Assembly: GCA_900617975.1 (NCBI GenBank)
Contig: UZAE01012386.1
Location: 1-43,891, forward strand
Direction of reading: 5' to 3'
DNA: 43,891 nt
Origin: Rodentolepis nana
Lineage: Eukaryota > Platyhelminthes > Cestoda > Cyclophyllidea > Hymenolepididae
The notes under the pieces are model-generated. The model saw nothing but the letters and a program-made list of their open reading frames with translations. It ran no database searches and was not told where the DNA came from. The number at the start of each line of letters is the position of its first letter. The stretch's first letter is position 1. Both the position numbers and the translations under genes were made by a program. This document shows positions 13,801 to 25,732 of the stretch, piece by piece.

Positions 13801-16800
13801 TTCTTCATCCTCCCACTTCTCACTATTGAGACGCCGTGAGCCGAAATTAGCGCTGCTCGTAGTGGACATCGTTGGACCACCTTCAAAACCTGGAGGCAAT
13901 GGGGTCTGGGGTTGAGTCTGCAGTACTGAAGGCACAAGAACATCTCCAGGAAGTTGCTGTTGGCTGTTGCCAGAGACACCCAACGGAATCTCCATTGCAC
14001 GTCGAGAACTTATATCTACAACAACGATAGCAACAAACTGAGATACAAATACTTTTATTCTTGAAAAAAGTAGAAATTCGAAACAGTCATTTATAATATC
14101 CCCACAGCACGTTCCACTGTCCGATTCTATTAATTCAATAACTATACTTATTGTATTCACCAAATGTAAGTTTGTAAAACCGTACGCCCGCTTCCGATGG
14201 CACGCGTAATACATAACAAAAAAATATAAACTCTTGAGAGGCGGTGTCCGAGATATTTTTTGCTTTAAACAGACATTGAAGTTAAGCATCAATATCTCAA
14301 AATAAGAGACCTTTAAAGAGAGCAACAACTTTCACTCTTCAAAACCGATATCCTCGAACGTAATTTTGCTCCCCTAAATGAATAACCAGAGCCAGGTTCA
14401 ACTCTTACAATTGATCAAGTACAAAAACACTTCGAACTTTACAAATACTAGTTGAGAGACAAGTGACAAAAGGTTTACCCCGTCGAAGCATAGTTTTCAG
14501 TTGTTGATTTGAAAGCAAGCCACCTTCAGGAGCTGGTACAACAGATGGGAGCATCTGTTGAGAGGATTCATAGGCTGGGTAATGTGCTTGACGCGGTCCA
14601 CCACTGGATGATGGGCCTGATGGAATATGACTTGGACTCATTCCTCGGTAAGCACCGGTAAATCTTTGTTGCTGCTGCTGACCGGGCGATAGATAAGTCA
14701 TTTGTGATTGATATTGAACGGGAAGGGGGTATCGTTGGGCCACTTGTGGTTGGGTCGGCGGTCTCCAACCAACAGGACTTTGTGTTTGGGGTGGCTGCCT
14801 TGACGATGATCCTGGATAAGGCGGTGGCGGAGGTGTACTTTCAGGTGGAGAGTAACTCGGTTGTTGCTGCTGGTGAGGAACGTAGAATTGTTGTGGTCGC
14901 TGCTGTGGCATCATTGGAGTAGGAGGAGGGAATTGCTGGGGGGTTCTTGCAGAATAAGCTGATTGAGGTTCATTCTGAATTGTCGAGAAAGGAGACTGCG
15001 CAGAAACCTGTGACTCAGGTTTTGGCGGTGGAGAGGCAACATCTGATGGAAGACCACTGCTTCCCCCTCCATCCGATTTCTCAAACTTTGTCAACTGAGA
15101 TTCGATATCAAGAGCACTCAATTCAGGCAACATTTGAACATCCACTTGTGACTGCTGACTTGGAGTAGCAGGAGTAGTTTCTTGATTAGGTTCTTGTGAA
15201 CCTGATGGAGACATTCGTTGCCCCTCATCTGGGAACAAGGGCCGACCCTGCTGTTGATATATCGCATCTTGTGATACCTGGGTCTATAAAAGAAATAAAT
15301 TAAAAGCGAGCGTCATTGTGATAATTAAAGCATTTTCGAATAGGAATCAAACCCTTGAAGACAGATCCTGAGTTTGTTTCGAATCAATAAACGATTGTGT
15401 TTGTTGTTGATGTTGTGAAGAGGGGGGATCGGTAAAGACATTCATCGGCACACCACCAGGAATACGATTTAATGAAGACGATTCGGTTAGGGTAGTGGAA
15501 GTTACTGGAAGTAGACGTGCAGTCGTTTCAGCAGATTGAAAACTGTTAGCCAGTGTCAGGAAATCGTCAACAAACATTTCGTTTACATCATCTAGACTGG
15601 GTTCAGTTTCACGTGAAGGAGCTTGTAATTTTGCTTTCAAAGTTGGCGACTGAATGGCGTGTGATTTGGCATCTGCTCCCACGCTAACAGAAGTAGACGG
15701 AGCATTGAAAATTTCATCGACATCCCTAGCCTCTTCCTCAAAGCTACCAATAGTTCCTTCATCTTCAATGCATTCATTATCGTCCAAAGGGTCTTCAAGT
15801 AAATCATCCACACTCGATGCAGCGACTCCGGAGGCAGCACTGGCAGCAAATGGAGACTCGCCAGGCCAAAGACTTGTTCGAATGCTAGGGCCACCAACAG
15901 GAGTGGGTGAGGTCAAACTGCTTCTAGGACTGGGAATTTTGGACGATTGGGACGAGCGATTCCATGAACTTTCCTAAAATGACCACAGACAATTTAGTAA
16001 TTAACCTCAATACTGAATGTCGCGTTCGTTTATGCAGGAAAACGATGTTCAAGGAGATAACACAAAATTATCCCTAACGACCTTAAAGCTTCTGTGAAGT
16101 GTGAAATGACAGTCTTTGATAATTTTACCGAAAACAGACACGAAACGAAAGCCCGCCACATTGTCCGTTTAGGTCTTATAAATTAATAATAGTTAAAGCG
16201 CCATCTTTCTAATTATCATGCTTGATTGAATTTAACACCTAAACTTACTCAATTCATAATACAAAAACCTCGATGGCTTACGGCTTTTCTGAAACCTCCA
16301 GATTCACCGAGTGAATACTGGTCGGTTATAGAGAGAGATCGACTAGGAATTGATGAACAAGCTGCAACAGATGTGGTAGATGGTTTTCTTCTGCGTTTTA
16401 TGCCGACCACAGAGCCCGCTCCGCTCGTAGCACCAGGTTCATTCGATGCTGAAGCAAGCAGTTTTTCACTGAAGAAGGCCTTCATTAAGTAATCGGGATA
16501 CATTTCCTCCAAATCCGACTTCTTTTTATTGGGACGACGCTTCTTACCCATTGGTGGAACCACTGCATCTACTGCCGCAGCTAATTGTGACTTCTTATTC
16601 TAAAAATAAAATTTATCAGTCATTATTAGAAAATCAAAACAAATAATTTGAATATGTCTTTGATTATAAATTTTGTCATTTAAATTCTAAGTGTATTGAA
16701 ACAAAGTATTCGTTTATTGTCACCTAACGATAAGTGTTTCAGAAATTGATAATATGGTAAATATCTACGATAATTTAACGAATTCTTTGCTCAGTCAATT

Positions 16801-19800
16801 AGTACGGCACACCAGAAATAGAGTTTGGATGATTAAAGTGTAGGTGACTGCTACGCCACACGCTAGTATTTCGTTCTATGGTGGAAAGTTTGAATGGCTA
16901 ACCTGATGAATACGAGGAATCTTGGCACGAAAACCCCCCAAACCAAGATTGCAATGACGTCGAGGAAGTGTGCTAGGTTTAACGCCACCTTTTTTGCAAA
17001 CGCCAGGAGCCTAAATGGGAAGCAAAGAAGCGATAAAAAAGAGAGAAGATGGAGGATCAGGAGTAAGAAAATGCGCATACATTTGAGAGGGAGGTGGATG
17101 GTCCAGATCCAAGTGTCGAAGGAAGTTCAGATGCAAAGACAGAATTAGTAGCAGCACCACTTGTAGTAGCTGTTGAACTTGAATCCCCTGTGGCACCACC
17201 ACCATGGACAGTATCCTCTTCCGACACGACACTTCGAGGCGATTTTGCCATTTCTCCGTAGACCGCAGATGTAAATTCTGAATCGGCATCCACACCAGAA
17301 TGCTGACTGACATCCTCATCCACCTAACGATAAAAAAGGATATTAAGAAATGCATTTCACTTGGCATCTAAAAAGGTAATGCTAGATTATTAGAATCAGA
17401 AGTTGAAAAAAACTTGCCGGTGTGTAAACGGAAGGCGGACCAGTGTCCATAACTGAATGATTATCTGCTATAGCTGTTGAAGCATGATTTTTCTGTCGTG
17501 GCCCAGTAGGTGGACGCTTTGGTGGATTCTTTATCATCGCGTTGCGAATTGTATTCAACCCATTTAGAGTTAGCACAACTCCATGCATGTAGAAGAGGCT
17601 TTATATGAAATGCAAACAAATTCAAGTTTGAAAAGATTTACAAAACGATCAAATTTGGCAAAAGGTACTAACGTTGGATCAGAAGAATCCTGCTCATCGT
17701 CAGATCGGGCAGCAAGAGAGCCAGTAGAATTCATTCCAACAGCCTTATCACCAAGACAACCATCAACACTCTCCGATCGCCAAGTGGCAGGAAATGGCAC
17801 CACAGGACCATTGACCTTGCGAAAGTCCAATAACTGCTGATGGTTAGGCCCATATTTTGACCCAAGTTCCCGACAAAGAATGCAGGCATATCTCCCATCA
17901 TCAACTACGAAGTCAGCCTCATCATCAGTGCGAATTTGATCACAACTACCGTGCAATGTGCGGTTGCATTCGGAACATTTGACAAGAAGTTCCATATCAT
18001 GATATGGTTGTGTACACACTGGACATTTGTCAAGGGATGCACAAGGGCCACAGAGAGTATAGCTTTCGCACCATTGGCAGTTCTTACCAGGCGTTTTTTT
18101 CTCACAACGGTGGCAATATACGCAATTGTTACATTTCCAAGACCCCTACGAGAAAAAAAACAGTTCAATTCATGGAGAGGATAATATAGAAAGACGAAAA
18201 TGACCTAAACCACTGAGCAAATTAAACATGGAGACATATAGAGAAAGGCACACGGAAACAAAGGGTATCTTTGGGGTATACATGAAGAGGACTAGTAGCA
18301 AGCGACGCGTTTCAGCAGTATGCTGTACATCTACATCTAATAGTGGCCTACACATTTAACGCTACCTCCACAACCATATTACGTCTTCGTTTACGCTGAG
18401 AAGATGAGCGTGCACTGGCGTTGTTGCCTACCTTTGGCACATCTGCAAGAGGTGGATCAAGGCAGAAAATATGGTAGCTTATGTCACAATCATCACAAAG
18501 AATCAGTTTGTCCTCATCATTGGCTTGACCGCAAATTTCGCAGATTGTGCAATCAAGACAGCGCCAACCCTTCTCTCGAATAGTTCGACCCACGTTTTTT
18601 AAATCTCCACAGTAGCTGTGATATGTCTGACCACATTGGGCACAGGGAATCAGTGGACTTGTGTCTAAACCGAAGGAACCACATGCGACACATATATCCT
18701 GCTCCAGAGAAAATCGATCATCTTTCCGGGCGATTATCACAGTGGTTGGATGATCGTCTTTTTCGTTATTCCCTCCGGACTCATTCTAAAAGGAGAAATA
18801 AATAGAGGATTAAAATAAAAAGTGGAAACCTCAGCAAACATTAGAAAAGAAACGCCGAAAAAGTTAGACTTTGGCGCGCAAGCCAAGCTTATATATCAGG
18901 CGCAAAGCTGCAGCAACTAAATAGTGGTGCAGACTACAACCCCCCCCCCCCCCCCCACCAAACCTCTCTAATACTACCCTCGCGACTGCATGGGTGCGGA
19001 TCAATCAAAAAGATGACACGAGAATCGATTACTCATGATGAAGGTCAATTACATATAGGCGAAGCAATAGCAGCAAAGTCGAATAAAATCCGTTACACTA
19101 CTTCTTTGCCCTAACAATTAAAGTTTTTACTGATACGAAAGCATTAAACTAGCATTGGTTCTGCAAGCAGCGAGAAAGGAAGGATTAGTATATAATTCTT
19201 ATGTTAGGCAAGGATATGATCAACACCAATAGCAAATGGATAATTAACAGAGGTAGTTAAGACGAGAATTCAATCTTTAAATCCAACGTGAACGTTGCTT
19301 CAATAATCTTTAGGAACCACTAACCAGAAAGAATGGTCAGAAAATTAAACTCTTCGAATGCGAATAAAAAAATAACGAATAATGGTGCTTGTAGAAGTTA
19401 AATGGAATTAATCTCTTCGTAAGCCATTCTATTTCTCAGCAAGAACCATCAATTTTTTCTTATCTTCCAAACAATTTGTGTTGAACTAATGCAGAGACTG
19501 TAAGCTTGAACGAGTAAATAGTAGCATTAAATTGAATGAAAAAATGTAAAAAACAACCGAGTTTTTGTAAGTTGAATAAAAAGAAACCAGAAAAAAACAA
19601 AAACGAAATCATTTACTCGAACTGCCCAACAAGATCTGTCGTCGACTTGGCGAACAAGACGCATCTAGAGGACGCGAAAGCAGACAACAGTGACTTTAAG
19701 CAAGGGTATTTAGGAAAAAGAACAACGAACGAAAACAAGTAAAACACATAAATTGATACATTTTGGATTTCCGACAGGACACTTCTCTCGAAATTACTTG

Positions 19801-22800
19801 GTCGACCTCGCCTTTTGAAGCGACATTTCGAATTCAATGGCTCATCACTATGTGCTGCCATCGAGTTGGCAGTAGGCCGAATATCCTGAACCGAAAAAGG
19901 TAAGAATGATTGCGCTGGAGCTATTTCTACAACCTGCTGAAAGAACATCCGTATGTAACGTACATAGAGTAGGATAGATGAGTACATGGACGGTAGTTAA
20001 AATGGTTGAAAAACTCACAATTCCAGCTTTGCGACCCTTTGTTCTTCGAGAACGAGTTCCACTAAAACTGGCCGAGCTTGATACTGAACCGCAAGCTGAG
20101 CGTTTACCCGTGGCAGTCTTTGGGAATTGTGGTGGCTTTACCGGAGGTACTGGATACAAATTTGAAGCAACTGAACCGTAAACCTAAGCAAAAAAGCAAA
20201 AGGTGTCAATATTAATGACATATCGGAAGGCGCTTTAACTCAATTTATGCACCTTATGCTTAAATGCATCTGAACCTTCAGTTTTCAGACGTTTTCTAGT
20301 CAGTTCTCCCATACCCATCGAAACAGATTTGGTCTTTGTGAGACTGCCTACTGGTCGACCCACAGACTTATGAGAACGTGTGGTTCCTCCAGCTACTCCC
20401 ATCTTTTCACCTCGAGATTTAGGAGATACAGAGGTCAAATAAGCCGCTACTGCACTAGGCTGCTTATCGGCATCCATTGATCCAGTAGAAAGCTTATTTG
20501 ACAAGACGCTGGGAGTAGAAACTGATGGTTGCTGGGCAATGGTGGCACTAGTACAGGCAGTAGTATTGAGCTGTGAATCATCTGGAAGTGAAGGACTAGC
20601 ACTGGGATCACCCAAATCACTGCCACTTGCACCAACAACAAAAGGGCCTGTACGAAGACCGGCAGTTGCTGAGTGGGCTTCACTTGAGATTGCTGAATCC
20701 CTATTTCTGCATGACGGGCAAAAGTAGGCAACAGTCATATTAGAGGGAGCCAGAGAGTCCTCAAAGCCGATTCCAACAGAAACAGCACCAGTAAGTGGAG
20801 AGGAGGAATGGGGTGAAGCTTGGCCCGTCGGATCACAGTCATAATGCACCATTCGACGACACCCGATGCATTGCCGCCCGGGCCATGAACTAGAAGTTGC
20901 TCCACCTGACTATAGAAGGCAAAATACTGATTAATTCCTTCATTTTAATAAGTTATATCTTTCAAGCTAGACACATGGAAGAAGTGTTTATGGACATTTA
21001 ACGGAGATAGAGGAACTTCAAATGTAAAACTAAAACTACAGAAAACAAATATGATAAAATGAAGTAAATGAAAAAAATATATATTTGCACATCACATCCA
21101 CACAAATTAACATAGTTGAGAAAGGCTGAAAGACACAGTAGACTGCAATCTGGCATTGGAAATATTCTATGTCGGCGAATTGGTTGCAGGTAAACCCCGA
21201 TGGAAATGCGTCCTTGCTTGCTATAATGATCAGTCTCCACAATAGCATTGCAGTCTCTAGAACGTCTATAGCATATAAGTTCAGTAAAGCATTTTTTGAA
21301 TAGTTCGACAATTTCGCACTAACTGCTTCGCTAGCTGAGATAGTGTAGATCTACTATTTGTAGCTGAGTGCGGATATCGATAACTTGATGTGAAGCAAAA
21401 ATTAGAAGTAGATCAGCACAAAATAAGAACACGGAGTCAAAATCAAGTAGCGGATAAAATCAGCCTAACGAAAAATTGACTAATTGAATAAAAATTTAAT
21501 AGTATAGCAGCAAAATACATGAAACTAAAAAGTGCACAAAATTGTAACCATCAAATTGACTATATCTTTTTCTATAAAATACTAGATTTTGATAGAAACC
21601 ATTAATACATAAAAGAAAATCAGCATAAAGGACTTACACGGACATAAATATGTAGAAACAGGAGTTAGCAGAATGTTCATTCGCCCGATCTTCTATAATC
21701 AAGACTAGATCTCAACAATGCAGACGACACCAATACCTTCCCGATTTCTGCTATTAGTGTATCTACTATGGTGCCAGAGTGCACTGATCTTGGAACCCCT
21801 AACGAGAAACATTAAGATAACCATTTCTTGACCAACATTATCCAATACGGTCGGTCAACCTAAACCCTGAAAGTAAACTAATGAATAGACACCAGTTGAC
21901 GGCTACATCAATATTGCGTTAATCACCTTATAATAAGCTATTACAACTTCCAGTTAACATTCTTGATACCTTAAGGGAAAGAAAATAAGCCGAGAAACTT
22001 TGTACCTGATTTAAAACGGAATAAAACTCAGTAGAGAGAAGCTTACATTGAGACAGCAGCGCCAAGCACGTTCGCAAACAGCACAACAATTAGCCGGAAG
22101 TTTTCGAGTGTTGAAACAACGGTCACAAAGAGTATAGTTATTGTACCATCGAATAGCGGTTCCCTGTAAAAATATATGACTAACACTTTGTCCTACTTGA
22201 TCTACTGTGCCGCTTTTCTTCGAAGGAACTTTTGTAAGAGAAAATTGTCGAAGACCACAATCCATGCAAATCCGACAGCGCTCGCATTTGAATCCGTTTT
22301 TAGGTATGTCAGTAACCGGTGGTATCAAGCAATATGTATGAAATCCTCTATCACAGGTATCGCACATGACCATTTTCAGATCGTCCTTACTTTCCCTAAT
22401 ATAATGTGGTAAAAAGAACTAAATAAAATTAAACCTGCAAGTAAGGCAAGTCTTGCATTCGGGGCATTGCCAACCGACTCGAACAGTAGGACTGAGTACA
22501 CCAGATGGCTCAAGACATTGATTGTGAAAATTGGTACTACAGCTGCTACAGAAAATCATATCAGATACGTTCTTCTTCTGGTCGCATAAGGGGCAAGGCG
22601 AGGCTGCTTCTCCCAATGTGCTCACCAAGTCCATGTGAGTTGGACAGAAAATAAGATACAATTTGCCTTCCCGAAAGCAACCGGCCGCAGAGGCACAAGA
22701 AACATGGAAACTACGAGAACAGCCGTCAGCGCGACAAGGAATGCTAGCTCCAAAGCGAAGACACAATGAGCATACGGTTTCAAGGGCTTTGACAACCGCT

Positions 22801-23369
22801 TCTTCAATGCCCTCAAAATATCCTGACTCAGTCATTTTAACACCAAAAGACCATAAAGCACATGGACGATGAGCGTAAAAAACATTTCCGGATGTACAAG
22901 GCTCAATGAGATTTTCTAGTACAAGTTTAACACCTTCAGGATTCCAACCAATTTCTCCTAATTCATCAATAAAACCAAAAGGACGGCCATCCGAATCGAT
23001 GAATACATTCGAAAGGCCATTTAAAATAGGCCGGCCATCCGCCTCAAGAATTTGGCCCTCCTGCAAACGCCGACATGAATCAAGAGAGCAATGAGGACCA
23101 ACGAGGTTGCAAGATGGAGTAAGAGGAAGAGACGCTTTAAAGGAATGCTCAGGTTTTGATATACAAGATTTATACTTTTTATCAATAATCAACTGAGGGA
23201 TCGGTAAAGGCTGTCTCGTTGTGGGAATTGGGATGAGATCACCAAGACAGAACATAGACGATGAGTCCATTGCACAAAAAGCACACAAAGATGGCACACT
23301 AAAGGACGAAGAAGATGGATTCATTTCGTCTAGGCACTGACTTGAAATTGAATGGCAGACGTTATCCAT
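7885..23369 (-). CDS. KMT2C/D (Lpt-like): KMT2C/KMT2D (MLL3/4)-like amino-terminal protein without SET domain, Lpt-like
   Basis: A 21-exon model keeps one frame for about 2,753 codons. Exons: 23369-22435, 22395-22047, 20909-20253, 20183-20019, 19936-19760, 18785-18432, 18145-17673, 17598-17418, 17323-17081, 17010-16903, 16599-16282, 15973-15353, 15283-14479, 14015-13648, 13191 to about 12787, 12271-11921, 11746-11399, 10958-10710, 10456-9992, 9077-8807, 8303-7885. Domain order follows KMT2C/D: extended PHD and PHD1-3 (residues about 30-520), PHD4-6 (about 780-1000), [18 protein letters not shown] (about 1240), HMG-like box (about 1870-1930), then Gln/Pro-rich sequence. In animals this family nucleates the COMPASS-like complex that marks enhancers. 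Splice sites are inferred from GT/AG signals and phase agreement; the end of exon 15 is the least certain. The start ATG has an upstream in-frame stop. The last exon ends in a stop at 7885-7887, or in a missed donor near GTGCGT. SET, FYR and the second extended PHD are absent. Confidence 0.88.
11588..11621 (-). repeat. Polyglutamine (CAG/CAA) tract in exon 17
   Basis: Ten consecutive Gln codons are encoded by a CAA block followed by a CAG block. Shorter Gln runs lie at 11510-11530, 11720-11735, 10235-10256 and 14670-14685. The alternating codon blocks suggest slippage-driven growth within a low-complexity transactivation-like region. Confidence 0.9.
13130..13860 (-). other. HMG-like box across exons 14-15
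   Basis: Exon 14 ends with [20 protein letters not shown] then [15 protein letters not shown] and [20 protein letters not shown]. Exon 15 continues [13 protein letters not shown]. The human KMT2C box has the same WEDEEPLGEMSTVAPVLY opening, an IAKLWRK helix, and a YVQKARDNRAA ending. The intron (13647-13192) interrupts the third helix. In the family this box helps bind H4 tails and enhancer chromatin. Confidence 0.9.
16282..17598 (-). other. Exons 8-11: conserved linker blocks of KMT2C/D
   Basis: Exon 8 has [19 protein letters not shown], which parallels the FEGVWLTETG...LLRN block after PHD6 of KMT2D. Exon 10 has a Gly-rich basic block ([16 protein letters not shown]) in the place of the human GIGGFMVRQR block. 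Exon 11 has [23 protein letters not shown], the counterpart of the KLEDMFPAYLQEAFFGKELL block of KMT2D. These blocks sit in the family order and are my strongest evidence for KMT2C/D over other PHD proteins. Confidence 0.85.
17324..17417 (-). other. Probable GC-AG intron (intron 8)
   Basis: Exon 8 ends ...VYTP with CCG|GCAAGT and exon 9 starts at TCGTTAG|GTG. The GC donor, in a strong GCAAGT context, is the only choice I found that keeps the frame into VDEDVSQHS. The nearby GT (GCAA|GTTTTT) would run into a stop. Confidence 0.6.
17673..18785 (-). other. Exons 6-7: PHD4-6 module
   Basis: Exon 6 reads [52 protein letters not shown] and [10 protein letters not shown]. Exon 7 continues [49 protein letters not shown] and YACILCRE. 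Order, spacing and the SYHxxCLDPPL signature match KMT2C/D PHD4-6. The Cys/His ligands I can trace are all present. The intron between exons (18431-18146) falls exactly between PVPK-type and GWKC-type motifs. Confidence 0.92.
18940..18956. repeat. Homopolymer run of 17 C in intron 5
   Basis: The run lies inside the 974-nt intron between exons 5 and 6. Its length is likely to be poorly determined by sequencing. Confidence 0.8.
22164..22196 (-). other. Possible 33-nt in-frame intron within exon 2
   Basis: The minus strand reads CAA|GTAGGACAAAG...TTTTTACAG|GGA. Its length is a multiple of three and has no stop, so it can be read through. Removing it shortens the loop between CMDCGLRQF and RWYNNYTLC, a region that is shorter in KMT2C. 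Retention or removal changes the protein by 11 residues. Confidence 0.4.
22396..22434 (-). other. 39-nt intron 1
   Basis: The donor reads AG|GTTTAA and the acceptor ATATTAG|G. Removing 39 nt joins CLTCR to [14 protein letters not shown], which restores the PHD2 alignment with KMT2C/D. Without splicing the frame reaches a stop at 22419. Confidence 0.85.
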
Positions 23370-24396
23370 AATTAAATAAAGCAAGGCGCAAGTTCGTTCT
23401 TATTATCAAGAATCTAAAGTCAGAATAATTTATTCATTTAAATGCTTAGTGAATTATAAAAAAATAAAATAGCATAAGTGGAACACCTTACGCATACCAG
23501 GATTACTTACGCTTAAATTATCGATGAAAACAAAAACCATTAAGTATAAGCTTAAACTACGCGGCAAAACTTTCGCAAGAACTGAAAGAGGCGCTTTCAT
23601 TAAATTCAATATGTATATGTATGGGAAATGACCTCTTCAGATTGATTATTAAGAGAAATTAAATTAATTAATTTAAATATCAGTTATAATCTAACCATTA
23701 AATAACTAAATTAAGATAACTATTTTGATAATATTATTTGAGAAATCACAGTGAAACAACTCTTGTATGTTTAAATATTTGATATTCGTTAGGTCTACAT
23801 AAGATACCCAGCAACTTTTCAGTCATTTATATTTTATTTGGCAATCTTTATTTAATGAAAGGAAATTTGTGGTGAAAATCTCTTATTATGAGACAAAGAT
23901 TAAACCTACAAATCAAAAAATGTGTGATCCTGTAGATCAACTAATCATATATTTAATTGCCTGATAAACCCTAAGCTGTTATATTTAAAAATTAATTAAG
24001 TAATTAGAAAAATAATTAAATATTTTAAACTATATGATATATATCGATATGAATATGTATTGTAAATAAAGTGAACTAATTGCGAGAAGTAATGTACGAC
24101 CCACTTGTCCCTTGCACACTCAATGGCCTTCTCCGGCCAGTAAATGCACATGTGTGCACGAGTCAAATCGAACAGCTCACCCATATATAGTTTGAGTATA
24201 GGTTGAGGCCACTTCGTGAACAGTTGCTCTAATCATTCCTTTTTCCTTATAAAACTGGCTATTCGGTATGAAGAAACCAGCTACTAGTTTTTTCGATTGG
24301 TCTTTCGTAAATAGTTTCCATTTTGAAAATCGATTCGTACGTCAGAATCGCTACGCTCCTCCACCAGAGTTTTCCCTGACTTAGACTTCGCAAGTA
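23370..24396. other. Upstream flank of the KMT2C/D-like gene
   Basis: AT-rich DNA with no supported gene. The promoter of the minus-strand gene should lie here if exon 1 starts at 23369, but I see no reliable TATA or initiator signal. An upstream non-coding exon or trans-splice site cannot be excluded. Confidence 0.5.
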
Positions 24397-24840
24397 TTTA
24401 TTTATTTATTTCAAACGGCAGGCATTTTGATAGTTATCATTAGCCCTTTAGCTGACTTCGGGCTTCACAGAAGGGAGGAACATCAAAGTGAGAAAAATTC
24501 GACAAGGGAAAAGAAGAGCGTTTCAAAGATATAAAAGAGACAGACAGACACAAAGGCGGAGAAAATGTTAGATGAGTACGGTGAAAGGGGTCGAATATGA
24601 CATATAGTGTGGTCATGGTAGTTTGAAGTCAGAGGTCAACTGCCAGTTGAGTTCTGGTAGTTTGAAGTGAGAAGTCAACTGCCGATTAAGGATCTTTTTG
24701 CCTTATGAGTATACGTTGCCCAGGGTGCACCACATTTTGCCGTATGAGTATGCGTTGCCCAGGGTGCACCACGTTTGTTTGCCGTATGAGTATACGTTGC
24801 CCAGGGTGCACCACGTGTAGGTAAGTCTATCGCGCACCCT
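24397..24840 (-). mobile_element. SINE-like element, copy A, with internal tandem duplications
   Basis: The minus strand starts GGGTGCGCGATAGACTTACC and ends with the shared tail GGGCTAATGATAACTATCA...GCC followed by (TAAA)n-like sequence. Flanks CTTCGCAAGTA (24386-24396) and CTACGCAAGCA (24841-24851) match at 9 of 11 positions and look like an aged target-site duplication. The copy is about 444 bp rather than 330. The promoter-proximal unit is present three times (24698-24816), and a segment with GGTAGTTTGAAGT is duplicated (24617-24690). Confidence 0.85.
24698..24816. repeat. Three tandem 38-43-bp units
   Basis: Each unit contains TATGAGTATACGTTGCCCAG (one with a TATGCG variant) and then GGTGCACCAC. 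Single copies of the unit occur in the sister elements at 34.1 and 34.6 kb, so the expansion is specific to this copy. Confidence 0.85.
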
Positions 24841-24851
24841 CTACGCAAGCA

Positions 24852-25717
24852 TAATTCATTACATTTCAGAGCTCAACGTGTGTGCTCATGCTCCTCCCCA
24901 GTGACGGTATCCATACTTCATATACCCATCCACCTACAACTACATCATGGAACGGTCCAGTGGTGCCCTCGTGGACCCATTAATGCCAAGTAAGGTCTGC
25001 GTCAAGAGTACAATGGGATCCCATCTTGCTGTGCTGTACTACGAATGTGTGGAAGTCCAGCATGAACTTAATTTCACCATGCCTAAATGTTTCGTAGGGA
25101 CTTTTGTCTGCCAAACATGTAAAACGCCTTGGTCCGTGTTTCAAGACATTGCGAGTAAATCGTCTATGTCATCCCCGATACCACAGACACCCGAGATACG
25201 GGGCACTCTGTCACTAACAAGTTATCGTAACTACTCATAGGCTTATTTGATCCGTAACCCCGGGAAAAGTAATGGCCCTGAAAGTTGAGTTGAGCAGGCT
25301 GAGGTAAGAAACATGCCTGGTTGGCTCACAGGCGATTCGGGTGCTAGTTCACACCTCTTGTCGTTTCGCATTGCTAACTTGGCGGGTAGTGCTGTCGACG
25401 GTGGTTGCGAACCATTTACGCGAACTGGACGTGGGCAGAGTGGATTGTGCAAATCCAAATCTATTTGTTAATTTAGGTAATTATTTGAATTTAATGTATT
25501 AAGCAATAATCGGCATTAGTTTTCTGTGTCTAGCTCTCATTCAGCCACCAAAATGAAGCTCTGAATATTTTAATCAAAACTGTAATTACTGCAAGTCCTC
25601 TTTGGATTAAAAATTTTTGCTTCCACTTTAGAATGGCCAGCTCAACCAATCAAGTAATACCACCCTGCCCCCTTAGAATTTTACTTAGAAATTAATTAAT
25701 ATCTATGATTTTGGAAA
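24852..25717. other. Unrecognised open frames between two SINE-like copies
   Basis: On the plus strand an ATG in good context (24947) opens 97 codons, after an acceptor-like ATTACATTTCAG at about 24870. A second open stretch on the same strand (about 25310-25465) reads GWLTGDSGASSHLLSFRIAN. On the minus strand 25243-25458 is also open for 71 codons. GC content is higher than in the flanks. I do not recognise the product. It may be part of an unannotated gene or of another repeat; coding status is uncertain. Confidence 0.25.
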
Positions 25718-25732
25718 TTGATGACGATACAT

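Larger units (their letters stand above)
20253..23369 (-). other. Exons 1-3: extended PHD plus PHD1-3 module
   Basis: Exon 1 carries CAFC (residues 29-32), then [13 protein letters not shown], then [18 protein letters not shown] and FCPTHMDL. This is the C2HC-plus-PHD arrangement of an extended PHD. It is followed by PHD1 (CPLC...[13 protein letters not shown]...WQCPEC). PHD2 spans the exon 1/2 junction ([32 protein letters not shown]). PHD3 spans exons 2-3, with [33 protein letters not shown] and FCPSC. Compared with vertebrate KMT2C the third finger has a Ser/Gly-rich insertion before its last Cys pair. These readers bind histone tails in the family. Exon 3 ends with a Ser-rich region containing VGRPVGS, which resembles an AT-hook. 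Confidence 0.88.
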
